A DNA stretch of 64,000 nucleotides from Amblyornis subalaris (taxonomy: Eukaryota > Chordata > Aves > Passeriformes > Ptilonorhynchidae): positions 7,444,245-7,508,244 of the forward strand of contig JACAXG010000021.1 of the NCBI GenBank assembly GCA_018881555.1. Reading direction: 5' to 3'. The notes under the pieces were generated by a model. The model was not told the origin of the DNA, did not search any database, and saw nothing but the letters and a program-made list of their open reading frames with translations. Shown here piece after piece: positions 28,901-37,800 of the stretch. Position 1 is the first letter of the stretch. Each line of letters begins with the position of its first letter. A program made the translations under genes and the position numbers.

Positions 28901-30075
28901 ACTGGCTTCTGTCATAATGTGATCTCTGATGTTAATATTTTACAGAAGTATCTAATTTTCAACAGAACTGCATTTCATATTAATCATAAAAAACTGCAAT
29001 TCTTACTGGGTTGAACAGCCATGCAAGAAAACGTAAGCAATGCTGCCTTTTTTTGTGGTACCCAGACAATGAAAAGGTAGAAGACACCAAAGATGCAATA
29101 CTGAAACCAGAGATACTACAGAAAGAACAGAAGCATTTATTTATTTACATTGTTGAAAGAGATCTCCAGGGAAAACCACATCCCATTATCATTGGCCAAA
29201 ATTTTCAAGGAGGACCCTTAGATCATGGACACTTCAATGTATAAGAAAGCCACGTTTATCCAACACACTGAATAGTCACAGGAACAGTGGAATTGTATGA
29301 GCTGATCAGACTCAGGCAACCAACTAAACCAGAGCTGGAAAAACTGTTCATGTTACTTCCCAAGAGCAGTAATTAAACATCTCTTGCTTATAGATACTCA
29401 CCACTTCCTCTTTTATTGCTACCTTCTTGACCATTTTCCTGGCCACAGTTGACCGTGGAGCAGCAGATTTTTTAGTTTTTGCCTTCGTTTTCTTTGGCAA
29501 ACAAGGTCTCTTGGCAATTTTGCTTTTTGGCTCCCATTCCTCCTCTTCCTCCTCTGATTCAGAGGTCCTGAAAAACAAATTAATCAACAATATTGCTTAT
29601 GAGAAGAATTAAAAAAATACATAAGTAAGCTAGCCTGAGTGTTTTCTGGCATGAAGGAAAGTGAACAGGAAAAACTAACAGAAAGGTAGACAGACTCAAT
29701 AAATACAGGTCTTTCACACTGCTGCAGAGCTAATGGCTTAAACAATTTACCAACTTTTACAAAGCTAGTTCCAGGGATGTGTACACATTTGATTCTGTTT
29801 GGACAACTGGGAATTCACTTTCACACTATCTTAATTGTGAGCATGAAAAAGCCTAAGTGATTTGCATTTTATAATTGAAGTTTTGTGCATGAAAACTTTT
29901 TAATCAACCTCTCAGAAACTGAATGTTGTTCTTACGCAGTCACCCATGCTTAGCATAAACCTTTAAAAAAATCCTAAGTAAAAAAAAAATCATCTTACGA
30001 ATTAAGAAATGAAGGTAGTTCTTCTGATGTAACGGCTTTGGCTACAGATTTCACCCTCCTTGGTAGAGATGACAT
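1862..30075 (-). CDS. SRBD1: SRBD1, S1 RNA-binding domain protein 1 (13 exons, 3' end outside window)
   Basis: This is the N-terminal 610 codons of SRBD1, a vertebrate relative of bacterial Tex, a putative nucleic-acid-binding protein. The coding exons, in transcript order, are 30075-29999, 29567-29402, 28429-28067, 26648-26482, 25297-25180, 25033-24895, 22026-21930, 20623-20488, 15578-15475, 10610-10503, 4431-4274, 3120-3030 and 1969-1862. Every junction keeps frame and has AG/GT borders. Residues 1-202 are a charged, lysine- and glutamate-rich tail with nuclear-localisation-like clusters. Residues from about 203 to 490 match the Tex N-terminal helical region. Residues from about 524 begin the YqgF/RNase H-like domain, with the GVDPG motif (Asp529). 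The order and sequence agree closely with the human protein as I remember it. The start MSSLPRR matches the human start and lies directly after an acceptor AG. The helix-hairpin-helix and S1 exons lie left of position 1. A biochemical role in vertebrates is not well established. Confidence 0.96.
1970..4273 (-). other. SRBD1: SRBD1 introns 11 and 12
   Basis: AT-rich intron DNA on either side of exon 12 (3030-3120). There are several single N positions and A-runs. No further exon or repeat family is recognised. Confidence 0.8.
3030..3120 (-). CDS. SRBD1: SRBD1 coding exon 12, YqgF domain
   Basis: It encodes [20 protein letters not shown] followed by KIKKLLLQY, matching human [27 protein letters not shown]. 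The acceptor is GTTCTAG and the donor is GTATGC. Two bases are left over for the Asn codon split with exon 13. Confidence 0.96.
4274..4431 (-). CDS. SRBD1: SRBD1 coding exon 11, YqgF domain start
   Basis: It encodes [20 protein letters not shown] through [25 protein letters not shown] (Asp529) is the first strand-loop of the YqgF/RNase H-like fold in Tex proteins. The acceptor is CTTCTAAG and the donor is GTAAGCTTC. The exon ends one base into a Ser codon. An N in a nearby A-run (4455) is intronic and does not touch the frame. Confidence 0.96.
4432..10502 (-). other. SRBD1: SRBD1 intron 10
   Basis: This is the largest intron between coding exons in the window, about 6.1 kb and AT-rich. It hosts an old CR1 LINE relic at about 6090-6960. 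The short open frames here, including one of 141 codons at 8598-9023, have no coding character I can recognise. Confidence 0.8.
6090..6960 (-). mobile_element. Ancient CR1-type LINE relic
   Basis: Read on the plus strand, this stretch follows in order the antisense of a CR1-like LINE 3' region common in turtles and birds. Landmarks are a CCAGTGTTCCGTCTCT block near 6120, AACTGTGTAAACAGGTGCCACCTTTT near 6370-6400 and TTCCCCTAAGTCTTATACTGG near 6422. Further landmarks are CACACTATTCAT near 6485, ACAATATTCCAAACACAGACC near 6663 and CCACTGAATTTCAGTTGTCATTT near 6872. It is heavily mutated with no open frame, so it predates the avian radiation or nearly so. The edges are approximate. The match is from memory of the consensus, not from an alignment. 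Confidence 0.7.
10503..10610 (-). CDS. SRBD1: SRBD1 coding exon 10
   Basis: It encodes [20 protein letters not shown] followed by [15 protein letters not shown]. The [13 protein letters not shown] block is shared with human ([13 protein letters not shown]). The acceptor is CTTTTGCAG and the donor is GTAAGCC. The 36 codons end two bases into an Arg codon. Confidence 0.96.
10611..15474 (-). other. SRBD1: SRBD1 intron 9
   Basis: About 4.9 kb of AT-rich intron. A G-rich patch with several Ns lies at about 11,470-11,515. A possible MIR-like fragment lies near 13,640-13,710. No gene is visible. Confidence 0.8.
15475..15578 (-). CDS. SRBD1: SRBD1 coding exon 9
   Basis: It encodes [20 protein letters not shown] followed by [14 protein letters not shown], very close to human [30 protein letters not shown]. 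The acceptor is TGCACTCAG. The donor GTCTGC departs from GTRAGT at +3, but it is the only border that joins in frame to exon 10. Confidence 0.94.
15579..20487 (-). other. SRBD1: SRBD1 intron 8
   Basis: About 4.9 kb of AT-rich intron, including a T-run at about 19,990-20,005. I see no exon, RNA gene or repeat family I can name. Confidence 0.8.
20488..20623 (-). CDS. SRBD1: SRBD1 coding exon 8
   Basis: It encodes [20 protein letters not shown], then [20 protein letters not shown] and IQHHQ. Human has a near match with SSLAKVSSKKVNEKDVDKF and [12 protein letters not shown]. The acceptor is CTATTCAG and the donor is GTACAACTT. The exon ends in phase 0. Confidence 0.96.
20624..24894 (-). other. 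SRBD1: SRBD1 introns 6 and 7
   Basis: Intron DNA around exon 7 (21930-22026). It includes an A-run at about 23,118-23,132. Nothing else recognisable is present. Confidence 0.8.
21930..22026 (-). CDS. SRBD1: SRBD1 coding exon 7
   Basis: It encodes [20 protein letters not shown] followed by [12 protein letters not shown], matching human [21 protein letters not shown]. The acceptor is CTCCTAAG and the donor is GTAAGTTTC. It ends two bases into a Leu codon completed by exon 8. Confidence 0.95.
24895..25033 (-). CDS. SRBD1: SRBD1 coding exon 6
   Basis: It encodes [20 protein letters not shown] and continues to [10 protein letters not shown]. The block [14 protein letters not shown] is nearly identical to human and corresponds to the Tex PYKPKRRTKA-type segment. 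The donor is GTAAGTGC and one base of a Gly codon is left over. Confidence 0.96.
25180..25297 (-). CDS. SRBD1: SRBD1 coding exon 5
   Basis: It encodes [20 protein letters not shown] and on to LEELDHV, matching human VAKKVHSTIQKIKKEGK through FEELEHV. The acceptor is CATTTTAG and the donor is GTCAGTACT, which has an unusual C at +3. The exon ends in phase 0. Confidence 0.94.
25298..28066 (-). other. SRBD1: SRBD1 introns 3 and 4
   Basis: Intron DNA on either side of exon 4 (26482-26648). A- and C-rich simple tracts lie at about 26,270-26,320 and 26,918-26,960. They produce spurious open frames on both strands. Confidence 0.8.
26482..26648 (-). CDS. SRBD1: SRBD1 coding exon 4, start of Tex-like region
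   Basis: Residues 203-257 begin [20 protein letters not shown] and continue with [15 protein letters not shown] and [11 protein letters not shown]. This is the conserved opening of the Tex N-terminal helical domain; the [10 protein letters not shown] block is the family hallmark. The acceptor is CTTGACAG and the donor is GTAAGGAAG. The exon ends two bases into an Arg codon. Confidence 0.96.
28067..28429 (-). CDS. SRBD1: SRBD1 coding exon 3, long variable linker
   Basis: This is the largest exon: 363 bp, phase 0 to phase 0, 121 codons. The acceptor is TTGGCAG and the donor is GTATGAGATC. The segment is rich in Lys, Glu and Pro (residues 82-202). It ends in a recognisable FEMNWDIVQ, equivalent to VEMNWDMVQ in human, just before the Tex-like region. 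Most of the exon is poorly conserved, as expected of a disordered linker. Confidence 0.93.
28825..28890 (+). repeat. Possible MIR fragment
   Basis: AGTTTAACCTTGGACAAGCC followed by ACACCCTCTTTCCTGAATCTCC resembles the MIR core GTGACCTTGGGCAAGTCACTT and CCTCTCTGAGCCTCAG. It is short and diverged. Confidence 0.4.
29402..29567 (-). CDS. SRBD1: SRBD1 coding exon 2, acidic/basic low-complexity segment
   Basis: The exon lies between a TTTTTCAG acceptor and a GTGAGTATC donor and completes the split Ser codon. It encodes [16 protein letters not shown] followed by a lysine-rich stretch ([10 protein letters not shown]) that resembles a nuclear localisation signal. The acidic ...WEP motif is shared with the human protein. 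The surrounding sequence is diverged and likely disordered. Confidence 0.93.
29999..30075 (-). CDS. SRBD1: SRBD1 coding exon 1 (start codon)
   Basis: The ATG (30075-30073) directly follows a TTTCAG acceptor, so the upstream leader must lie on at least one separate untranslated exon. It encodes [20 protein letters not shown] and six more residues, then ends two bases into a Ser codon before the donor GTAAGATG. The first seven residues equal those of human SRBD1, which supports this start. Confidence 0.93.
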
Positions 30076-33000
30076 CTGAAACAGAGGCAAGAATAGAGAC
30101 ACATAACATTTAGTTGAAGCTGTATTCTTTTATTCAGCCCACAGTCAAATGTGCCCTCATAATGTCTTCAGCAATCACAAAAGTTTCCTCTAGAGCAAGT
30201 NTGGATTTCTTGGTATCCAAGAATTTAGGCCACAGCAGCACACATTCAACAATCTCTTCAGCTGAGCAAACAAACAAATCAGCACTATAACCTCTCAAAC
30301 TACTTTTCTCTTCACATGGAGGTAATTATTTGGCCTGCATGTAAAGCTATTCTAGCAAAAAGAGTACTGGTTCTCAAACGTATTATTGGGTGTCACATAT
30401 AGTACGCCAGTCTTTCCTCCANCCATCTAAAAAGCACAGCAAATCAAATTAAAATCTAGTAAAGTGAGCTCACATATGGTTTTGATGGGACANGACAAGA
30501 CAATTGTCCATTTTCATCTAGAATTTTACATTTAAAGACTGTTGCTTGTATGCACAATAAAAGCTATTATTTTGAATGAGCTGCTCATTAGCATATAGAA
30601 AGTGCATAAAAGAATTACCAAAGGAAAAAGGGAAGGCACAGACTTTCTCCTGACCCAAGATTCATACCTACAACAGCTGCGTTTCAGTTAAACAGTTACA
30701 GAATTTTTGGCAGCGGTTGGGCCCATGAATTTCAATAATCATATTTAGCAGTTTTAGTTAAAAAATGTTAGGTACCCTCAAAATTTTACCTGGCAGAAAA
30801 TAAAAATTTAAAAAGCTTAATAAGCAAAAAAAAAATCCCGTAATTTATTTCAGTAACTACAAAATTCAGAAGCATATTTTATCTGTATCTAGTACAATTT
30901 CATCATTCTTCACATTTTTTTCTCAAACTTTTTATACCTTGATCTTTGATCCAGCCTTACCATTGAGATGCAAACCTTAAAGTCCCATGTTTGCACAATA
31001 CAAAACGGATAAGCATTTTCCAAAGCGCCATTTAACTCAAGGGCAAAACGCCCTTTAATCCAACTTCATTCTGGCCTCTTTTCAAGCACTAGAAACACAA
31101 TTGTTATAACGGCTTTCAACAAGTTTTCCTTGCAAAGCAGCATAAAAATTTAAGTGACAATTTTCAGCACTGCAGTGGAAGGAGCACTATGAGGCCCCAC
31201 ACCAAAAAGCACTAGTAGCTTGCTTGCCAAACACCTTCTTGGAGCAACCATCTTGGTCAATAACAGGTCAGCATTTCTGTGCTGTTCCACTCACTGAAAT
31301 CCCATTACGTGACTGGTTGGAATACACATCTACCATGGAAAAACACAAATCTCCAAAGAACACAACAAATATTACTCACCTTATTAGCTTCCCAGGTGAC
31401 TTTTCACTGTCAGTTCTGAGACACCTCCAAACTCATCCAGCCACTCTGCTTCTCTGTGTTCCTTCGCTCTTTATACCTGAACAGTCATTATCACAGTTCT
31501 GAATTAATTACTTATTTATTCCCATTACCTCAGAGGCATGAAAACAATGTTTCCACTTTTATATCATACTTTAATGTGTGAATGGGAGATACACAAAATA
31601 TTAAACACCAAGATTTCCAAAATTAGGTAACATCCCACCCAGACGGATCACTGATCCACTCTTTTGCAGGCACTGCGACACTTCATGCCTCTCCAGCTAA
31701 TCCAACTAGGTGNGTATTCCGGGAAAGTGATCAGTCTTTAAACACTCTAACCAGTTTCTTCATAGGTAGCCATTGAATCACTGCAAGTAAGAAGGAAAAG
31801 ACCAATATACACGGTCTCTCACCTAAGGCCAGCATTCCCTCTACTAAGTAACACCAGTCTAAGCCTCCCCATCAGTTTGGAACACTCAACATACCACCAT
31901 GATAGTTCTGGAGCTTACCCAGAATTCCAGGTAAAAGGAAAACCTCATCCTTTTTTCTGCTAGTATTGTCCCTCTCACCTCAAATGGCCAAAGGCAGGGT
32001 CTTAAAATATCTCAACATTTGTGTTGTTACATTAAGTAAGATTACAGCAAGACTAATGCTCACTTTATAAAGCTAATTGTACTTGCTGACAGCCAATACT
32101 GGTGACCTATCTACCTCTCCATGTCTGCATAGGAGATGAGCTCNCCAGTAATTCTCCATGAACAGTCAAGCCATGGGCAGAAGCCAAGAGGGAGTTTTAC
32201 AGCTGAAAATAAAAGACAATACCAAAGAAGTATCTGTGAGATAAATATCAAACATGGGACATCACCAAGGAAAAAGAAATCATTATACTTCTACTGCGAA
32301 GTGGAGCCAAGTTATAACCACCTCCCCTTCTCAATACGACTACAACAAACTAACTGTACTTCATATTTGTAGAAAAGAATCTTATTGCTACTACAAATAT
32401 ACTTTTTATTTACAAATACTAATTTTTTAATTAGAACCCACAAAAGTACTTCTTGTTTCATTTCAAATTGCCAGACAGCTGTCTGCTAAATTTTCCTCCT
32501 GATCTGCCTGTGCTCGGGTGTGCAAACACCTACATTTAATGACTAAGAAAAACAGTCCTTCTGTGATTCACTGTGGAGGGGGAGGCAGAGAAGAGGATGA
32601 AAAAGAAACAAGTCTAAATGCCACTGATGATGAGAGATAACTAATACAGAAAAAAAGCTTAGAGACAGTCCCTGAAGCAACGCAGGAGGACTCAAGAAAC
32701 AGGCCAACGCTGTTAAGCTCCACATGGGGCATCTGCAACACTGACTGCACTGACTACATGACAAGGCACTCAAACTACTGCCAGCTCCATGCTCCGCTTC
32801 TATGGGGATATAGTCCCCAACGTCTCCTACCTCAAGTGTTGAGGGAACTGGGAACAGCTTTATTCACCCTCCCATAACATGTTAGGATCAAGCCAGTGTG
32901 AAGTTGGCCACTTATCTATTATATTTTCCAAATAGTCTGGCCTCAGTGGGAAAACTGCCTTTACCTCTTCCTTCTCTGTCAGCTCCAGTTAACCATACTC

Positions 33001-36000
33001 CAAGTCGGAGTTGGTTTCTACCCCGAGGAGAGAAACAATAGCTTGCATAGACCTATGTCCCCTTCCAAATCCAGAAGGGTCCCATAGCTGTAGAAGAGCC
33101 AATTACAAAGCTGAAAAATTAAGAATAACCTATTTATGCCACAGACAGGTCAGAGCAAACATTTTCCCTTCCTGTGTCTGTGTTTAGTATTGCTGTACCT
33201 TACCACAGGTGTTTACAGTGCTTGATGTTTCCTGTACTTATCAGTAGAAGGAAGTAAACACACAGTATCCAGAGTTGTGCACAAGTTACTCAGCCACTCT
33301 GTGCAGGATTTCACCAGCTTGCCAATTGTCCTATTGAACTTCTACAAGCTCTGTTCTAGCAGCTCTCCCTGCATCTGAGGCCAGAAAAATTCCAAGTAAC
33401 GTTAACTAACACATTTTTTTCTTATTTTATGTACATTGTCAGAAACCTTTTAATTTCAAGCAATGCTGTTCTTTAAGAAAAACAGTTCTCACTCATCTCA
33501 CCAACAGTATTTTACTTCCATGGCAGGCAACACGAGCTAGGCCCTGGAAACTTTGGCCTTGTCCACATATTTAAGTTCCCAACTGTTTCATTTCAAATCT
33601 GTCTATGTATGATCTTTTGCTTCTGTGTGATAGGCTGAGACCTTATTGCTAAAACTTCCCACTAGACCTTTGATCCTCTATTCAAGGGAATCAAAACCCG
33701 CCTGCTTGCCCATGTCCCAAATGACAGCATGAAACATCACAGTTTGAAACGCACTCAGTCATCACTAAAGCCTTGCTTCTTCATGAAACTCAGCAGGTAT
33801 AGCATGTTCTACAAAAGTACTTTCCAGGTAAAAATTAAAAAAATTCACAGAGCTATTATGCTGCCCAGTGAAGAAAAATCAAAACTATTTAAATCATTGC
33901 TATTGTAGGTAAATATATCTGCTAGGTCCACTCTCCAAATAGCCTGGCATCAGTTTTGTTGCCAGTTATTTTGTTCCCACCAACACCACTTCCATCCTCT
34001 GCATCCACTGCAGAACTCCACCTCACAATCCGGATTGGCTGTAAATAGCACACTTCTCCCTGCCTGTCAGCTACTCATTAAAATACGGCTACGGTAGTTT
34101 GGGGTCAGCCTATGCCAGGAATAAGGACTGCCAGAGTAGCTCTCACACTTTACCGTACAGAGTCTTAATTTGGTTATGCACAAAGCATACAGCAAGGAAG
34201 TAATAATTTCTCTGGTCTCTCTCCCCAAAGAGGTCTAGGCTGCAAACAGAATATAAGTAGATTGAGGAGAACAGCAGTCTCCAAATGAGATTTAGATTGC
34301 TCCTTAGCATAATAAGGTCTTTACAGCCTCAATCTCCCTATTCATGCAAAAGCACAACCCATTAAAAGTAAATTTCTTCATATGTGAATCCCAGTGGCAT
34401 ATGCAACTGCTTGCAGAAAGAGAAGTTTAATAACAGTTTACAAGTAATTAGATTAAAAAAATCCTCGTTCCTCGCCACCAGTCTCCCAAAGTCCCAAAAA
34501 ATCCCTGCACTAGCACACACCTCTTTTGAAGCTCCACCAGTAGAGCAACAATTTTCAGAATCAGAAATAACTCATATAGATTTTTCTAACTGAAGGCACG
34601 GGATTAAAAAAACAACAACAACAAACAAAAAACACACCACCATCACAAAACTTGGAAATTAATTTCATTTCAATAACTGCAAAAAGCCCTGTCCAACTGA
34701 AAAGGACACNAACTTCTGAATCTCTTTTCCAGTTAATCCAAAGCAACGCATTCCTTACAGAACAGGAATCCCTCTATGCAGGAAGCTCCTCAAACCTTGC
34801 TCTACAGTCTCTGCATTTCTATCACAAATAAACCAGCAAGAATAATAGAATTTTGCATTTTAGCTTCTTAGGTCTAACAGTACTAGCCAAACCAGCATTT
34901 ATTATAACACAAAGCACCTGGGGCAGGGCAAAAAGAGCACTATACAAATACCACGTGACAAGTGAATTTCAGACCATTATTAGTAGCAGCAGAATGGCCC
35001 ACTTCAATAATTACATGGAGGCTCTCAACAGGTTGATTTTTCTTGTCATTTTAAGATACCTCCATTGCATGCTACAGTAACATTCTAAGGAAAGAAAAAA
35101 ATCAAAGTGTGCATCCTGTCAGCAACACAGGAAAAAAATGCTATACAGACCAATGGTAAGGACTTGTCTGGAAATCGTTCTCTCTCTCTCCAGGTTTTTA
35201 TCCTGGAGACACAGGTCAGCTGAGTTGTACTTCAAAATATAAATCCAACTTACTGTAATCCTCTTGAGGTTAAAGCCTTGGAGAACTCCCAGACAATTTT
35301 GCTCAGAGAAGCTAGCGCAGATTTCCAAGGACTCTTCCTGCCCAAAGCCAGTCAGGCCCACCTGAGGAAGGAGTTGCAGACATGATTTAGGGGACTCCAG
35401 CACTAACTGGAAAATTACAACCAGAAAGAAATAGAGAGACATACAGGATAGCCACATACACCAAACAGTCCTCAAAGCTAATCAGAAAGGAAAAGGTATA
35501 AAACCAGTAGGAACACCACCTACTGCTACTACGTACAGAAGTACCATCAAAAAGGCAAATAACAAAGATTGTGTCCCTAGAAAGTGCATTCTATCCCAGC
35601 CTGTTCCTATAGCTAGTGGTCTCACTGAGGAAAAGGAACAACCTGTGTTATGCAGAACACTGTAAACAAATCAGAAGAGGTCTGCACAAGAAAGGGAGGA
35701 CACAAACACTTTTCATGCATTTTCTTTAATCCACTCATCTCAAACCATCTCTGAAAACAGACATTATCCAAAATTAGGGGGATACAGCTTCTGATGCAGC
35801 AACAGCCAGCCAGATCATGTGCGGCTACTCCTTTTCTCCAATCCACCAAAACAGCCATACAATAACACTTACATCCTGCTTAATTATATGGGATGTCTTC
35901 TCTCCCAAAGGGATACGGAAAACATTCACCTCTTGTGAACGGCTATAGCCACAGCAGTTTATCACACCAAAACACTCATTTTGGAGGCTTGGAGGCACAA

Positions 36001-36319
36001 GGGGACTGCACAGCAAAGCGTTGCTTGGTGACCCACTACCACACAAATCCCTGCTTTTCGGCCTAGAAACGCAACCGAGATGAAAATACACTTCATGTAC
36101 TTCAAAGCCCTATTCTTTCCCTGGCGGCACACCGCTTTTTTCAGGTCTGTTGACAGGATTCAAGAGGAAGGGTTAACCGAGCTAAACGTCATCTCCCCGC
36201 CTGGGAAGGGCATCAGCTCCCAGGCAGAACCACGGGAAGGAGCCCTCTCTCAAGCCCCTTCCAGCCGTCCCGCCTCAGCCCAGCCCGGGAGTGTCCGCCC
36301 GCATCCCGGTCCCGCTCAC
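30076..36319 (-). other. SRBD1: SRBD1 leader intron (inferred)
   Basis: Because the start codon is flush with an acceptor AG, this roughly 6.2 kb stretch should be the intron between a 5' untranslated exon in the CpG island and the first coding exon. It contains a MIR-like fragment at about 33,250-33,345 and no recognisable coding sequence. Confidence 0.6.
33250..33345 (+). repeat. Possible MIR fragment
   Basis: GTGCACAAGTTACTCAGCCA followed by CTCTGTGCAGGATTTCACCAG matches the MIR series CAAGTTACTTAACCTCTCTGTGCCTCAGTTTCC in order and spacing. It lies in the inferred SRBD1 leader intron. Confidence 0.45.
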
Positions 36320-36860
36320 CCCCTGGCAGGGGTCGGGCACCTCTCTCCCCTGCCTGAGGACGGGGGGGAAGAGCACGCTCGTTTCCTCCTGAACAACAGA
36401 GATAAGAGCGAACCCCTCGCCTGCCGGGCGCTGCGGCGTGGCACGGAGGGCGCCGGGGCCAGCGCGGCGCCGCTGTCCGCCCTGCCTCCCCCCCGGCCCG
36501 GTCCCGGCGAGGGCGGGAGGCTCCCCCCGTCGTTACCCCCTGCTGCCGCCGGCTGCCGCGTTTGAAAGGGCCGCCAGCGCGGCCATGGCGGACTCGCCCG
36601 CCCGACGCGCCGCGGGGAGGAGCAGGAAGCGGCGGCGGTGCCGCGCCGCAGGAAGCGCGCCCGGGACGGGGCGGGGGCGGCACCGCCCCTCGCACCGCCC
36701 CTCGGCCCGGCCGCCCCGCCGAGCGCGGGGTGAAGCTGTGAGGGCGGAGGCTGCGAGGGTGTGGGGGCCGCGGCGCGGGGGNTGTGGGGCCAGCGACCCC
36801 GCGGCTGCCCCGGGGCGAGAGCATCAGCCGCCTTTCACTGAAACCAAGGACAGGGGCGGC
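36120..36860 (-). promoter_or_regulatory. SRBD1: CpG-island promoter of SRBD1
   Basis: GC content jumps sharply from the AT-rich flanks, with dense CpG from about 36,180 to 36,860. This is the only such island upstream of the SRBD1 start and lies about 6 kb away. ETS-like GGAAGCG cores occur near 36,627 and 36,651, GC boxes occur near 36,667, and a YY1-like GCCATGGCGG lies at 36,582-36,591. No TATA box is apparent. The direction is assigned from the gene; island promoters often fire both ways. Confidence 0.75.
36320..36600 (-). other. SRBD1: Candidate SRBD1 5' untranslated exon
   Basis: A good donor on the minus strand (exon ending at 36320, then GTGAGCGGG) sits inside the CpG island and could splice to the acceptor next to the start codon at 30,075. 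The 5' limit is a guess. A short upstream frame (ATG at 36586, stop at 36533, 17 residues) would be in the leader. This is inference only. Confidence 0.4.
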
Positions 36861-37046
36861 GGCGCAAAAATGTGCCGGTTCTGTTCTGGGTTGATGGGAA
36901 TTCGAAAGATGCTAGCCAAGAAGCACGGTTTTTTCACAGAGGTCTTGGGAAGCAGAAGTCATCGTTGTGTGAAGCTAACTGCATCAAAGGTGGTTGCAGA
37001 AGACACAGAAATAAATACACGCCCTTTCAGCCCCCGGAGTACATAG
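36585..37046 (+). other. Candidate divergent open frame from SRBD1 island
   Basis: A plus-strand frame starts at an ATG in good context (GCGGCCATGGCG) and runs 153 codons to a stop at 37,046. It contains one N near 36,782. The first half is Arg/Ala/Pro-rich, as any frame in GC-rich DNA would be, and the second half leaves the island. I recognise no family. It might lie on a divergent promoter transcript, but coding is not supported. Confidence 0.12.
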
Positions 37047-37699
37047 GAGCATGTAGATCCCAATATACAAGAGATGCTCGTGTTCCTTTACCCATGCACA
37101 CGAGAACTTGCATTGTTTTTCCTTATAAGAATTTGCACTCTAGTGCTGGAAAAAGTATCCAAGTGTTAGTTGCCTGCCTTAAAGTTCCATCTAAAATTAT
37201 GTTTCCCTGCAGTCTCTACACCTATGCCTTTTTCATCCCTATCTTCTAAGTTAGCATTCAGCAAGGATCCTGTGAAGTCCATATCTCATGTGTAAAGTCT
37301 AATGGGTGCTGATTTCTGGAGCCGTCACCAGAAGAGTGGAGCAAGTAGGCTGTTACATTACAGCCGCCTTTCGAGCTTCCATTACCCTAAAAGGTCTTCT
37401 GCTTTGTATCATAAATATTTGTAACTTGTGGTCATAACTACGAGCCAGCTGTCCTCCAGCCTTGGAATGGCAACATCTTAAATGTAACTAAGGTGCTATA
37501 AACTTAAACAATTCATAATTTTTCATCTTGACTTTATAATAAATGTGTGTTTAACAGTCTGGAATGATTTTAAACACAATAATGTTCAATGCAGTCTCTC
37601 TCTTTCCATGGAGTTTACCTGACCTCTTTAGCTTTCAGAGGTCTGGAGAGAGACTTATGCACATACTTGTCTTTATGCATGGGGTTGTATCTCTGGTGC

Positions 37700-37800
37700 C
37701 AAATCTTCAGCCGATATAAACTGTCACAGCTCTGTTGATTTAAATAGGGCCTGTGATTTACACAAGTTGACGATCTGACTCACAGACCTCTATAGGACTG
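37700..37800. repeat. Old amniote interspersed repeat relic
   Basis: The string GATATAAACTGTCACAGCTC, then TGTTGATTTAAATAGGGCC and TGATTTACACAAGTTGACGATCTG, follows the order of a well-known repeat in reptile and bird genomes. That repeat reads roughly as TGTAAA..GGAGTAACTCCATTGA..., then GATTTACACCAGCTGAGGATCTG. I cannot name the family with certainty. Confidence 0.5.

Larger units (their letters stand above)
28430..29998 (-). other. SRBD1: SRBD1 introns 1 and 2 between coding exons
   Basis: The first stretch (28430-29401) carries a MIR-like fragment at about 28,825-28,890. The second (29568-29998) shows nothing recognisable. A 77-codon plus-strand frame at 29,011-29,244 is antisense to the gene and is not supported. 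Confidence 0.75.

Noticed and set aside
36213..36824. 203-codon minus-strand frame in the SRBD1 island
   Set aside because: It is Arg/Pro/Gly low complexity, interrupted by an N, and not joined to the SRBD1 frame, whose start is firmly placed at 30,075.
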